NCBI GenBank assembly: GCA_023053545.1
Contig: JAKZAN010000001.1
Coordinates: 9,630,565 to 9,694,564, forward strand
Origin: Lepidurus packardi
Lineage: Eukaryota; Arthropoda; Branchiopoda; Notostraca; Triopsidae
Direction: 5' to 3'
DNA length: 64,000 bases
Numbering within the stretch: position 1 is the first letter of the stretch; each line of letters starts with the position of its first letter. The position numbers and the translations under genes were made by a program. This document shows positions 1 through 11,900 of the stretch, in pieces. A model generated the notes under the pieces. That model did not search any database. It was not told the origin of the DNA and saw only the letters and a list, made by a program, of their open reading frames with translations.

Positions 1-57
1 GTACGTTTTTGCCTAATTTTTCGTAACTTTGTAATGCTTCGTTTTTTTGGTTCAATA

Positions 58-3000
58 GGAAAAAATACGGTATAGTATACCACACAAAGCCTTCACCTAT
101 CAAATGCATGGCTACGAGTCCACAGTGGGACCGCTTAAAGGCGTTTATGCGAACACGTCGTTACCACCGCCTCCAGGCAAATCTAGAGGTCATGTTGTGC
201 TGAACCCGGAGCGTCCTCACTGCGTTACTATCTTATCGTTAGGTAAAATCCAAATCAGCTAATTCTTTTACATTTCCTGTATTCTGCTGTACTAAAAAAA
301 GGTTAAAGTATGTTCGTCTGATATTTAATTTATTAGCACAATTATGATTTACACTAGATGCCACTTACTGTGATCACTGGTTATTAGAATCAGCCGCATT
401 TGGAATCAAATTTTTAAAGGACCTATTCAAAAGGATAAAATTCGTAGTATTTTAATCGGTTATTAAAATCACACTTTCGTGCATTAGAATCAATTTCTTC
501 ACATGTACAGGAAAGGAACTTAAGTATTGGTTGCTACACGGACTTTACATATGCCAACGTCGTTTTTGACCAATCGTGTCATGTCCAGCCTACTACTACG
601 CTTAAATGGAAAACCCTTCTGAACTCCTAATCAATTAAATGAGCAGGTTAATCAATTGAGTGACAAGTTCCTTTAATTGACTGGGAAAATTAGAAGGGAT
701 ATCATGTTGAGCACCCTACCTCAGCGTGGGATTAGGCTTCAAAGGCGCAGTGTTAGTTATGTTTTAGACGTGTGGTTGTAGAAAAACGGCGACGAACAAG
801 AAAAGAGGTGACTTAAGTGTCAAAGAGAAGTTGCGGCTCGTTGAGACTTGTGACAAGTTAAATTTAAAGATTTGCCACAAAGGGAAGCGGCCGTAAAAAA
901 AGGAATTCCTCGACCCTCTCTATCAAATTATTGAAAACTCATTACAACATAAACAACAGTGGATCTAGTGAATATAGAATAAGGGAGCGTGTGGGAAGAG
1001 TCAAAAAGTAGACGATGCTTTGTTTCTTTGTCTTAAACAAGCCAGTAAGTTTCACGCACCGATTAATCGAGCATTCTATTGCATATATCCGATTTTCGGT
1101 TATTAGAATCTTCGCGTTATAAAATCAATATTCGTTTGCAAACGTGATCACAATAAGCGGCATTTACTGAAATTTATTTATCTGTGATATTTGTTTGTTG
1201 TTTTTGTTAACTTAGCTTTTTAGTTCTTGATGTGCTTCTTCTGTTACCTTTTAGTGCGGGATGCAGTGGCTCGTTTACCTAATGGAGAAGGAACCCGTGC
1301 TGACATTTGTGAACTACTTAAGGACTCCCAGTATTTGTCCCCCACGGCCGAACTGACGGTACAATCAGTCGTAAGTGGAGCTTTGGATCGGCTGCACGGT
1401 GAAACGGATCCCTGTGTCAAGTACGATAGCGGCCGTAAAATATGGATCTACTTGCATAGACATCGCACGGAAAAGGAATTTGGTAACTTTACATTTTTAT
1501 TAAAGCAAAAGTTAGCTTTATTTCATTTCTGCCGTTTTCCAAGACTTCGCTTTTATTTTGTATCAATCTTTCTCCTATTTCTTACATTTATTTTTGCTAA
1601 CGTCTTAATTATTTATTTATTTACTTGTTTTAGAATTGGTCCACCAGCAGCAGCAAGGCTTGCCAATTCGTACAAAACGTAGCGCAATACCACGGAAACA
1701 TAAAGTGAAGACCCTTCCGACGACGGCATTCAACTGTGTAGCATTGCCAGTGATTCCGTCGACTTTGAGCACGGAAGTTAAGCCAACTCCCACAGCGTCG
1801 ACTCCCTCCGTAACAACAGCTGTCGCCAGTACGGGATCAAGTTCGTTGACCTTACTGCCGGCTAAGTTACCTACGATTGCTTCCTTGTCGACGGCTGCTA
1901 CCGCTACGAAAGTGACTTCAGTGGCTACTACGATTACAGCGCAAACTATTACCACGGTCTCTGCATCCTTCCACACCACACTTACTGCATCCGGTACGCC
2001 GAATAAGCCGCAGACGTTGACTTTGGTCTCTGGAACGATGGGTAGTGGCAATACAGGCGCGGCCCAAGTGCAGACGTTCCAAATCGCCACTTCCACTGGC
2101 ATTCAGACAATTCGCGTTTCTGCCCCGGCGCATCTGTCACCTGCCGTCTTAGCCCGAACTTTGCAGTTGTCAGCCACTCAGCCAGCTATTCAGGTATACA
2201 TTACCTTCGTGCTTTGTCTAAAGGACTAATCGGAGTGTTAGTGGATAATACTACGTTTATTTAAAAACTGTGAATTTGAATAGTTTTTAAATAAAAACTC
2301 TAATTTTTCATGACAGGCGGCGGTTCAAAAGTTGACTGGAGGCAATCCAATTACACGCCCAGCTACTTTATCGGTAGTTTCTACGCAGCATCAGGCGACG
2401 AGACTAGCAGCTGCCGGGATGGGCGTTGCCGTTAGCTCTTCGCAAACGGTGGTTCGCCCTGGAGAATCGCTAGTGCGTGTTTTGAATTTAAATCGAGCAG
2501 CCAGACCTGTGACAGCAATACCCACGAATGCTCGGTAATCTGCAATAATTTAATTTTGAATACGTACTTTAGTATAATTAACATGTTTAATAATACAGTT
2601 TACATTTAATTTAGTTTAACAATGAAGTTAAGACAGCATTCAATGGTTTATGAAACTAAACTGTTAACTGTTAAACGTACTGAATTTATATTAGAGGGTT
2701 GCAATTAAAAGTGTACCTTATTGTTTTTTCGTTAATTATTAGAAAGTTGTAAATCATGTTGTTTTCTCGCGAGTAGAGTTATGACCATACCCAGTATTCG
2801 TTCACCTTCCACGGTAATTCGGCCTCCTGTTCCTTGGACTGTCCGAACTGCGACTCCCGTGGCTAGATCGAGCGTCACGGCTTCCGTGGCAGCAGCGGTT
2901 ACAACGCCCAGTACAATTCGACTGGCAGGCAGGCAAAGTGAGTCTAAATTGAATTTTAGTTCTGACGGGGAGTTAAAAAGGATATCCTTTAGGTGCGTTG

Positions 3001-3818
3001 AGCGTGGCCATGCCACCAGGCACGCAGACTATACTGATCCGACCTACTCAAACTCCTGGTAAAACCAGTGCCACCACTTCGGCCATTAATGGGCCTCGGC
3101 TGGTTATGATAAATCCATCTACTATGCACGGGAAAACAGAAGGTGATAACAAAATGGCCAATACGATGACGACAACAGCCACGAGTTTGGGCACTTTCCT
3201 GAACTCGCAAGGAAAGCCAGTAATGGCAAGGGTAGTAGGTGGTACCGGCGGCCAGCAAGTGCTGTCTTTAGAGAGTTTACTTAGTTTAGCAGCTCAGCAA
3301 AAAGGCATAGGCGCAGCAGCTGGCAAAGCGGGGGTTGTACAAGTTCCTTTAACGGCCTTGGCAGGTTTGCAAACCGCCACTGGAACAGCTATTAGACAAG
3401 TAAAACAAAAATAATAAATAAATTGAAAGGAGCGGTTCCGTAACGTTTCATGCATGTTAATAGGGTGGATCTGGAGGTACGACGCTTTTGGTGCAAGGAA
3501 TGCGAGGTACTCAGCAAGTGTTACTACCAGCAGGGTTTCAAGGAGTTAACATACGAGGCCTGCAAACTGTACAAGTAAGGTCTTGATTTATAGAGTTAAT
3601 GGCAGAATTAAACGATATTGTGTTATAAGGGTCTCTCTGGGTTGAAAAATGTGGGAGTTGCGAGTGTTGGACGAGGGGTGAAACAACCCATGATTTCCCG
3701 GGTGGTAAATCCAGTTCGGAATCAGACGCCGGTTACGCTTTCATCATTAATTACTCCAACCAGTGTTAGCTCCAGTACGTTGGATGCGAGCAACAGTGAG
3801 AACGGCAAACCTTCATGA
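58..3818 (+). CDS. NFRKB: NFRKB (INO80 complex subunit), C-terminal part, 5' end outside window
   Basis: Nuclear factor related to kappa-B-binding protein is a subunit of the INO80 chromatin-remodelling complex. The first visible exon (about 58-241) encodes an IPHKAFTYQMHGYES stretch. The next (1255-1482) gives VRDAVARLPNGEGTRADICELLKDSQYL and then a winged-helix-like segment ending KYDSGRKIWIYLHRHR, which I recognise as the conserved middle of NFRKB. Further exons are 1634-2193, 2317-2534, 2777-2937, 2993-3399, 3464-3574 and 3630-3818. They encode a Thr/Ser/Ala/Val-rich low-complexity tail typical of the family, and phases agree at every junction I checked. The N-terminal DEUBAD-type domain must lie upstream of the window. 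A 1 kb intron (242-1254) is much larger than the others and seems to hold a transposon. NAA38 follows about 300 bp downstream on the same strand. Confidence 0.9.
350..1170. mobile_element. Possible non-autonomous DNA transposon in an NFRKB intron
   Basis: The 1 kb intron carries a diverged inverted repeat of about 20 bp: ATGCCACTTACTGTGATCAC near 358-377 and the reverse complement of a near-identical stretch near 1144-1165. The motif GGTTATTA(G/A)AATC recurs near 379, 459 and 1097, and no ORF of note lies between. This looks like a decayed short element. I could not find a clean target-site duplication, so the limits are approximate. Confidence 0.35.
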
Positions 3819-4120
3819 TAGAAGCAGTACATTGCATCCCCTGTTAGGTTTATAGCATTTCTTGGATTTTAATTACCGTGTATTTAATTATGTAAACTAG
3901 GTTTTCATTCCTTAATATAATTAATTAAAGAAAACTTTTACTGCTTTGTATGTTTTTACGCACTAATTACGATGTTTTTACGGAAATGGATTGTTTAAAT
4001 CGCAACAGTAGCGCCACTGTTAGTAGTTTCTTGTACTGTTCTGTGAAAAACAAAGGTTAATAATATACGTGGAACTTTAACGGATTATGTATATTATTGA
4101 CTGAAATTACCTTTCGTGAA

Positions 4121-4582
4121 ATGTCTGAATACATCGATATAAAGTTGGAATCAGAGGTAATTTATTTTACATTTCTTTAAAATTTGTGTGTATTTGAAAG
4201 TGGAAACCCTTGTTTACTCCTTTTTAGAAGCACTTCTCGTCTAAACTAAAATCAGAAGGTCGATCAAAGCTAGAAAGTTGGTTAAACAAGAACATTAAAG
4301 TGGTAATGACAGACGGACGCATTCTAATTGGCCAGTTTTTGTGTACTGACCGAGACGCGAATATCATTCTTGGGGGTTGTAACGAATTTATGCCGCCTGA
4401 TGGTAAGCTTCAATAACAATTAATTATATATGCTTTAACTAGTAAACGAATGGTAATTAGATGACGGATCAGTGGAAGAGCCCAGAGTATTGGGCCTCGC
4501 AATGGTTCCAGGAAGGCACATAGTTTCTTTATGCATTGACGATATTGCCCAAGCCTCAATTAGTTCTTCATACGTCACTTAA
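4121..4582 (+). CDS. NAA38: N-alpha-acetyltransferase 38, NatC auxiliary subunit (LSMD1)
   Basis: A small Sm-fold protein that in other animals is the auxiliary subunit of the NatC co-translational N-terminal acetyltransferase, with NAA30 and NAA35. Three exons join in phase: 4121-4156, 4229-4402 and about 4462-4582. The product is about 110 aa. The Sm1 motif reads MTDGRILIGQFLCTDRDANIILG and Sm2 reads EPRVLGLAMVPGRHIVSL; the LESWLNK lead-in and the LGLAMVPG signature match NAA38 rather than LSM8. The ATG was chosen because it opens a short charged leader in frame with the Sm fold. It runs in the same direction as NFRKB and converges on MOSPD2, whose stop codon lies about 320 bp downstream. 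Confidence 0.88.
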
Positions 4583-4902
4583 CATAAGTTTAATTGTTAC
4601 GAAGTTATCAGTTAACAGTCTACCCATCACTGTAAAAATGAACTACGAAAAACGTTCATACACAAAATCACCTCTTAAACAAAATGAACTAACTTGCTCA
4701 TATGCACAAATTATATTGCAACTTCCAACAACTTTTCCATATAGCGCAATCGTTCACTTAAAACCGCACCATGTTAGTTCGTTTTAGGCCAGCAATTCGT
4801 GAAAGACCTCTCTTTTCACGGAATGCCACAGGTTTTCAAACTAGCCTCACGTATTTTACTTTTCCTTCATCAGAAAAGGGAAACACAAGTGGGCTAAACC
4901 GT

Positions 4903-6886
4903 TTACAATTCTGACTTGCCCCCTTCTTCCCCAGCAATTTCTTCTCCTTGCAGCTGACAATGCCACCGATACAGCAGAACCAAGATGCAGATATTGACTA
5001 CGCACAACAACCAAACCATACGACGAAGCTTGGTGACCTGAGTTTGTAATTGCGACTGACCACTCACCAACAGATCCACCTGCATTACAATTCCTTTCAT
5101 TAGGCAACCGAGAAAAGGCAAACGATTTTTATTTTTTACCCTATTCATTAATTCGTTGAGTTGTTTAGTAGAAGCACCCGAAACCGCAGGGTTGAATTCT
5201 TCGTTAGAGGCATCACTCGGAGCAACTGTACACCTCAAGCGATAGCTTTGGTGCTGGCCATCGCCTCCGTTATTCTACGGCAACAAGAAAAGAAAGCAAA
5301 TTAGAAATGCAGACAGAAATTACGAGAAATTCCAAAGCCTTTGGCTTTACCTTCCAAAACTCGGTTAGTTGCGCGTTAGTCATAGAAGCTGCGTCGACGG
5401 CACAAGCCATCACCAAGAACTTGTCTCGCACTAAACTGGCGGCCCCGTAGCCAGGTTGGATATGCACATTAATTGAAATCAAAACTGATGGAGCCAAAAC
5501 TCCCACACTTGGTCGGACTCGGTATTTGTCGGGCGACGTGGTCTTAATCTAAGGAGAATTTGATGCAATATGCTAACTTTCTTCACAATCTATAAATTTA
5601 GTATCTCGTACCTTATATGCGACAGGAGTATCTGTGACATTGAGAATGGCAAGTAAACCAGTAGTTTCTCCATCTTCACGCTTGAAGACTATTTCCTCAC
5701 TGGGCGTCAATTGCAGCAATTGGCCTATTTAGACAAGGAATTTTATAATTGAATATTTTATTGCTATTTTTTACCAGGAGCCAATTTCCTTTCTTCGTTC
5801 CCATCCGCCGCTCCGGAGTCGGTTGATGACATATCTTCTGCGAAATGGACTTTCTTCCGGCTATCATCCATGAAGGCATTGGCAATTTCTTTTTTAGAGG
5901 TTGCGGTGGTGGGCGACAGGACTTCGGCTTGGAAACTAAAGGTGTAATTATCAAGTCCTCCCCATTCAGCCAGTTGCTGGTCAGGGTCTACGAATTCCTT
6001 CAGGTTAGAACGTTTGACAAATTTGACCAGCTCCACCGACTTGGCAGGCATCCATGCTTTAATCATGTTCCACGCAGCTGTAATAACAAAGAGACCTTAA
6101 GTAGGATACTCGTAAGAATAACAAAGACATTGACGACGTCACCGTTCAGGATCCAGTTCATCTCAAATACAAGGATATAGTTGAGGAACAAGGGATAGTA
6201 ATCTCGGAATAACATGATGAGAAATTGCACGAAATCCATATCCATACAACTGAGTCCAGCGTCAGTCATCTCAAAGAAAACTGTAATCTTGTCTCCCTTA
6301 TTTTCCCTAAAAGTACGAAACCCAAACTAACAATCGAAAACATAAAAGTACTTTCTGTCTTCTACCTCTCCATTCGTTCGAACCAGTAGACTAGCGCGCG
6401 CTGTTGCTCATCTGGTTTATCCAAGCCTTTGGGACTCATCTTTGCTTTAATGATGAACATAAGCTTGCCATCTTTATCTTTATTATGATAAAACCCAGCG
6501 CCCCTGGTCAGAATTTCCATTTTCACATTGTTATCAGTCAGTCCTACGAGAAAATAAAACAATACATTAATTTTTAACAGCTATGGAATAATGAACAATA
6601 TACTTATGTACCGTTAGCTCCAAACGACTTCCTCCAGGTGAGCGAATCTATAATCATGGTCAGGGCTTTGTCCTGGTCCAAATCTTGGTGCATTAGGAAA
6701 CGTCGTATCCAATTCTTGTCCATTTTTAAACGTTCCAAATCTTTGGGATGAAACTTACCTAAGCAAAACTTGCACAATCTTTGTATTTTTCTTTAATAAT
6801 GATTGAGTGTTACCGGTTACGTCACTTTGTACTTTAACCAATGCTTTTTGCTGCAAAGTATGAATTTCATCCTCACTGGGTTCCAT
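4903..6886 (-). CDS. MOSPD2: Motile sperm domain-containing protein 2 (CRAL-TRIO + MSP, tail-anchored)
   Basis: MOSPD2 is an ER-anchored membrane-contact-site tether whose MSP domain binds FFAT motifs on partner proteins. Read from 6886 downwards, the product starts MEPSEDEIHTLQQKAL and contains a CRAL-TRIO region (KDLERLKMDKNWIRRFLMHQ, then VFFEMTDAGLSCMDMDFVQF). The end of that domain lies in the exon at 6066-6269. A disordered linker follows, then an MSP domain (LQLTPSEEIVFKREDGETTG, then VAYKIKTTSPDKYRVRPSVG). The C-terminus has a single hydrophobic helix (RMVWLLCVVNICILVLLYRW) and a short acidic tail, GKSEL. The order CRAL-TRIO, MSP, C-terminal membrane helix is diagnostic. There are about seven exons with 50-80 nt introns. 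Confidence 0.88.
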
Positions 6887-7471
6887 TGTTGGTCAGGCTT
6901 TAGCGATACTCGACTGGTGCAGGAACGTAAAAGGCCAGGTACACGAAGTTGAAACCTTGACCAAAGCAGCAGACAAGCCAGATAACAAAAGAGCACAGTA
7001 GATCTATTCTAACTACAGAATTCTAAATCTAAGTAAACCTACACTGATAAGGAAGAGATTAAGTATTATATATTTGCATATTCTATTACGGGTAACTTTA
7101 CACATACCTATCAATCGCCACGCACATACCACACTAATATCTCAAACCAGGTCACTATGTCGATTTCACTTTCGCTTCCTGTTGCTGCGAAAGTAGAAAG
7201 TATAAACACCAGCTAGGAGAAGCTTTCTCCGCATACTTGTTGATAATCTTTCCGATCAGCAACTTGCCTGCCATCGTACGTTACAATGTGGCAGTAACAT
7301 TTACGACAGTTCTAATTTGTGAGTTAAAAGGTTTATTGTGTTTCAAGTAATGCCATAAAATCAAATGTTCAAGTATAAAGATAAGCACAACAACCCTACG
7401 TTGATTTTTTTAAAGATATTTAATAGTATGCTAGATACTAATCGGAATGTTGTATCGTAGCCCCTCCTCTT
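6887..7471. other. Intergenic, no gene seen
   Basis: AT-rich sequence upstream of MOSPD2. I see no ORF with family resemblance and no clear repeat; it presumably includes the MOSPD2 promoter. Confidence 0.5.
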
Positions 7472-7723
7472 CTACGGTTCAGTAACGAGTGGGTTACACG
7501 CCCCTGCGTTACGTTTCCTGCCAACAGAGACGCCAATTTGTCCCGCAAGTTGCGATAAAATATCGCCAACATTGGACGCATGTGTTTTTAGTTGCTCGGT
7601 TAAACAAAAGAACATAGAAATGCTAGCCACAATTCGAAGATTAACGCCCCTAGTCAATGCAAGGGTAAGTAAAAAATGTATAACATACTTATCTCTAATT
7701 CCGTTTGTAAATGTCAAAGGCAT
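7472..7723 (-). CDS. Small unrecognised ORF, 83 aa, divergent from MRPL4
   Basis: An ATG-initiated ORF of 83 codons whose start lies 80 bp from the MRPL4 ATG on the opposite strand, so the two could share a promoter. It has a hydrophobic centre (VNLRIVASISMFFCL) followed by an amphipathic stretch (LKTHASNVGDILSQLAGQIG) and a basic tail. A 39-nt GT...AG segment (7650-7688), which is a multiple of three, could be spliced without changing the frame, but it is very short for an intron. I do not recognise a family. Placement next to a mitochondrial ribosomal protein is only weak evidence about function, and it may be non-coding. Confidence 0.3.
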   Translation of the reverse strand: MPLTFTNGIRDKYVIHFLLTLALTRGVNLRIVASISMFFCLTEQLKTHASNVGDILSQLAGQIGVSVGRKRNAGACNPLVTEP

Positions 7724-7803
7724 TTTTGAGAGGAGTTTCTAGCCACCAGCAAAGCGATGGGTTCGACAAAATTTCAAACTCCATTAGTATCGGTAATTGT
7801 ACT

Positions 7804-8863
7804 ATGTTTTATCATTGTAAGTAAAATTGGTTTCGTATATAGATGGTAGCACTGTTATTCCCTCTCGCTCAGCCTTGCCTATAGTTACAAACCGGCAGCT
7901 AGCCTTTCCCAGCCCATTTCTTGAACCGCGGCAAGTTTGGGTAGAAAACATGGACACAGTTGAAGAAGAGAAACTGGGTTTGGTCGATCTTCACCCAGAT
8001 ATATTTGCCGCGAACCCTAGAGTTGATATCATTCATGAGAATGTGGTCTGGCAGTTGAAGTATAGGAAAGTCGTAAGTTTCGGATTCCTGTTTGAATTCC
8101 CTTGCTCTTTCACAACTATTGTCTAGAGTTTCGCACACACCAAAACTCGGGCTGAAGTACGGGGAGGTGGCAGAAAACCATGGCCACAAAAAGGCTTAGG
8201 TAGAGCGCGTCATGGATCCATTCGATCGCCCATTTGGAGAGGGGGAGGAGTCATTCATGGCCCTCGATCTCCAACTTCTTACTTCTACATGCTAGGCTTC
8301 CGAGCTCGTTTAAAAGGACTTATTTCGACACTTTCCGTCAAGCTCGCTCAGGTAGTTTTAAACTATTTGTAATTCAGACCTGCACACCTGCTCACGATTA
8401 TTTTTACTATAGGATGACTTGCACATAGTCAATTCCTTAGAGCTACCCACTAATGATCCTCAATACCTTGAAAGTCTCGCTGAAGAAAGACTGTGGGGTC
8501 CTTCGGTTCTTTTCATAGACGAGTAATTTATGAGTAGCAAAAACCAAGAAAAATTTTTGACGTTGTTTTTTATTCTTCTCAGCACGGATTTCATGCCAGA
8601 GAAAATCAGCGAAGCCACGGAATCGTTAGGCCACATGAATCTTATGCCAGTTTATGGTAATTGAACTTCCGTTTTGTGTACAATGGAGAATTCTCTTTTT
8701 AAAACTTATTTAATTAGGACTGAACGTCTACAGCATGTTAAAGCATACCACCTTGGTTTTAACTTTAGCTGCTGTAGAAAGGTTGGAAGAACGACTCCTT
8801 TTCCATCTACACCGACAAGACCGTCAGAGTGTAGAAAAGAAGTTTTCCCTGACCTCTGCCTAA
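7804..8863 (+). CDS. MRPL4: Mitochondrial large ribosomal subunit protein uL4m
   Basis: uL4m is a component of the mitochondrial 39S subunit. A 13-nt first exon (7804-7816) followed by GTAAGT joins in phase to the exon at 7843, giving a basic, targeting-like N-terminus. Next come the uL4 signatures: [17 protein letters not shown], then [28 protein letters not shown] with [11 protein letters not shown] directly after. The later part ([22 protein letters not shown], then [26 protein letters not shown]) matches the C-terminal half of mitochondrial L4. There are six exons with consistent phases. An upstream ATG at 7755 opens a different frame and was rejected. The 3' end converges on the dynein-tail gene with only about 60 bp between the two stop codons. 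Confidence 0.9.
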
Positions 8864-8923
8864 AACAGCCATGAAAAACGAATGTAGTTTGATGGAAAGA
8901 GAAGTACACTTTTTGTTCTAACC

Positions 8924-11900
8924 TTAACTTTCAACGTTCCCAAACACAGAATGTTTTATAGCCAAAACGTAGGGTTCAAATTCGGGTAGACCTAAAATAA
9001 TTGATAACCAATATTCTTTTTCGTTTTGTAAAGTTTACCTAAAAATGTTAAGTTGTCTATCAGTCTAATGGCGTAAGCTTCCTCGTAACTTGATTGCGCG
9101 TCTAGGGACTCTTTTAAGCAAGCGCTAAATTTAGCTTCCCAAATGTCTGCCTTATCTGCAGCTAAGGTCTTCAGCGAAGCAAAATCCACTGACAAACAGC
9201 CGAAACGAAGAAAGGGATCAAATTCATCCGCTTTAAGGCTCACTTCTTTGTGACTATGGTAATATAAATCAAATTTGATTACTTATTATCGAAACTTTCT
9301 AATACTACTTCAAGTAGTCCGATGCTATAGCTAGGACATCAGGCTTTTGGTCAATGTAGGTTTGAAACACCACGTCGACGTCAACACTCCATAACACTTT
9401 ACACGACATCCATTGTCTCAGATACCCCTTAACTTCGTAAGCTAATCGGCGAAGACCTGGGGAAAAACAAGGTAGAAAACGGAATATAGATGAAAAGTTT
9501 TTTAATCCAGAAGTTCCCTAGCTACCTAGTGTTATTCGCTCTGATGCATTTTCACGTTCTTGGTTCAAATTTTTTGAAAGATTGAAAGACGATTCTCCTG
9601 TTGATCTGGGATCATTGCGCGAACTTCTGGGGGTCAACCTCGGCGACGCAAGCAAATAACTTTTGTTCTGAAAGACCGGACAGGGCAACGTGACTAGTGC
9701 TTCTATCAAACTCGATACCGTCTCTTTCATGTCCCGAAAAGATGGTTCTAGTATTAGCTGTACATATAATGTAATTATAGTATTCACAAAGACAATTCGG
9801 CCGTACTCTGGAATTTAGTGGGGTAACTCTAAGCCTTAAGAGCGTAATGAAATGTTCTTCGTCTTCTTTTTCCGGGGCAATGACGCTGCGTAACGATCTC
9901 AAGCAACGAATTATATTCGCCTCCCATGTCTGAACAACTTGGTTATCCAAAGTTTCAATCCAAGCTTGCCATTGAACTCGGGTATCGTTATTTTGCCAAT
10001 CAAGTTTCCCGTGAAGGACGTCCAATACTGGAATCAAAGCATCCATTGGATGCTCAACAAATTCAGCAGATTTCATCCTTAAAAAAGGGCTGTGATCAGC
10101 TGTATATAAAACGTAAATATCGAACAAATATACTTGAGTTCTTTCTCGGTTTCTTGTAGTAGTAGGCTGTGATCAACCGGTTTCCATACCAAGAATGAAA
10201 TCAGTGGATGGGACGCCAAACCATCGCAGATATTCGCAATGCCCTTTTCTACCAACTTGCAATTGTTGAGCAACTCTTCGATCTGTTGCGACGAATAATA
10301 TAAACGTTAAAAAAATAACTTGAAAAGTTTTTTTTTGTATGCAAAACCTCCAATAAAATCGCAAAACATCCCTGAACGTATTTCTTGACAAGAGGGGGTT
10401 GGTTCCAAGTAATTTGGCTCAAACCAGGATGGATAGTGGTAAAAACTCGTTTAAGGTAACTTCCAAACAGATGATTCTTTTCTGGTGTCAGATCTAAAAA
10501 CAAAATACAAATTAATGGGGCCGGGAAAAAAATATAGAACGCAAGAAAAATTGTCAGTAATCATTAAGGAATTAAATCGTTAGGGAAAACAAAGAAATTC
10601 AGAGATTTGACGAAACGAATTGAATTCAGGTATATAATACATCCCTGAATGTCAAATTGAGAACAAAAAATTGAAATCACCCTTAATTAGCATATTATAC
10701 TGCGTAGCCAACGCCAATACTAATTGGTGCAGAACCCGCAGTTCTCCTCTGGTCTGCCACACAAACTGGACGTCTTGAGGTACTTCTAGCAATAGTCGAT
10801 CCCAATAGGATGCAGATTGGACCACATGGAATACCGTTCTGCGTTAAACCGTCTTTGAAGGACTCGCTATAGTTAGTAAGATGTAATTACTTTTACCTGT
10901 CTAAATTCGGTTGAAGCCATTCAGGTTTGCACACATGGCGAGACAGTACCGCACTTTCTAGAATCTTAGCCATAGTATCCACACCCGAGTTACTCCACTT
11001 GAGAAAGCCTTCTTTAATCCCATCAGCGAGCACTTGGCGCCATTTCTTAATCCGACTGAGAACCACGCCTCTTTCTTCTTGCGGGCCCAACCAATCCAAT
11101 CGTTGCAAAACCTGTTACAATATTCTAAAAACTGTGCATTTTTGTATTACTAAACCATACAAATTACCAGAGCTATTTTTTCTAAACTGCCGCGCAAACG
11201 TTGAACGTTCATCGCTCTTCCGGCTTCTGAGGGCTGATTAAGTTGTGCGGAAGTAAAAGCCGCATGTTTTTGTTGTCGACAAGCCATCTTCACTTCGTTC
11301 TTAGCATAAGAATAAAACTGAGAGAAAAGTCAATTAAGGAAACTTTGGTAAGAAAAAAATTAGAATTTCCTGAAACTAACCTCTCTGGATAATCGATCCA
11401 TAGCTTTAGCAACGTTGGTTCGTTCATAGAGATGTTTAAAGTAGAAAAATATTTCCATTTTATCCACTAAGGTACGACTACGCTCGAATCCTTGTTCTAA
11501 TGCATCAACGATCTTAATTTCTAAAAGCTCGGTGTCAGCAATAAACCTACGACGAATAGCAGCTGAATTCCGCAAACAATGTAATAATTTATAGACTCAC
11601 TTTTCATAAGCTTCTGGCCAGGTTGTACTGTAAACGTCAAGTAACTCTTCGTGGAACTGAAATAGTTCTTCGATTAATTTTCCGTATTTTTCGTCGCATT
11701 CAGTCATTGTTAAATGAACGTCTGATTGTCGCTCGTAGCCCAAAATTGGTAATTTAACACGTTTGCCATCGCTATATCGCCCCAATTGTTGTTGACATAC
11801 GCAAATCTCTTTCAAGTGTCTTAACCGAGTTTGGAAAGCGTGTAAATTGGCATGAGTTAAGCTGTGGTCTTCGGGTAGGTTCTCACAACCTTGTCTTCGT

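Noticed and set aside
1617-2102. 161-codon minus-strand ORF opposite NFRKB
   Set aside because: Shadow of the low-complexity Thr/Ala/Val coding exon on the plus strand.
4121-4582. LSM8 or another Lsm-ring subunit
   Set aside because: The LESWLNK lead and LGLAMVPGRHIVS end fit NAA38 better.
8992-9045. Readthrough end KLYKTKKNIGYQLF for the dynein-tail gene
   Set aside because: A good GTAAAC donor and TTTTAG acceptor remove this part and join to LPEFEPYVLAIKHSVFGNVES and a stop.
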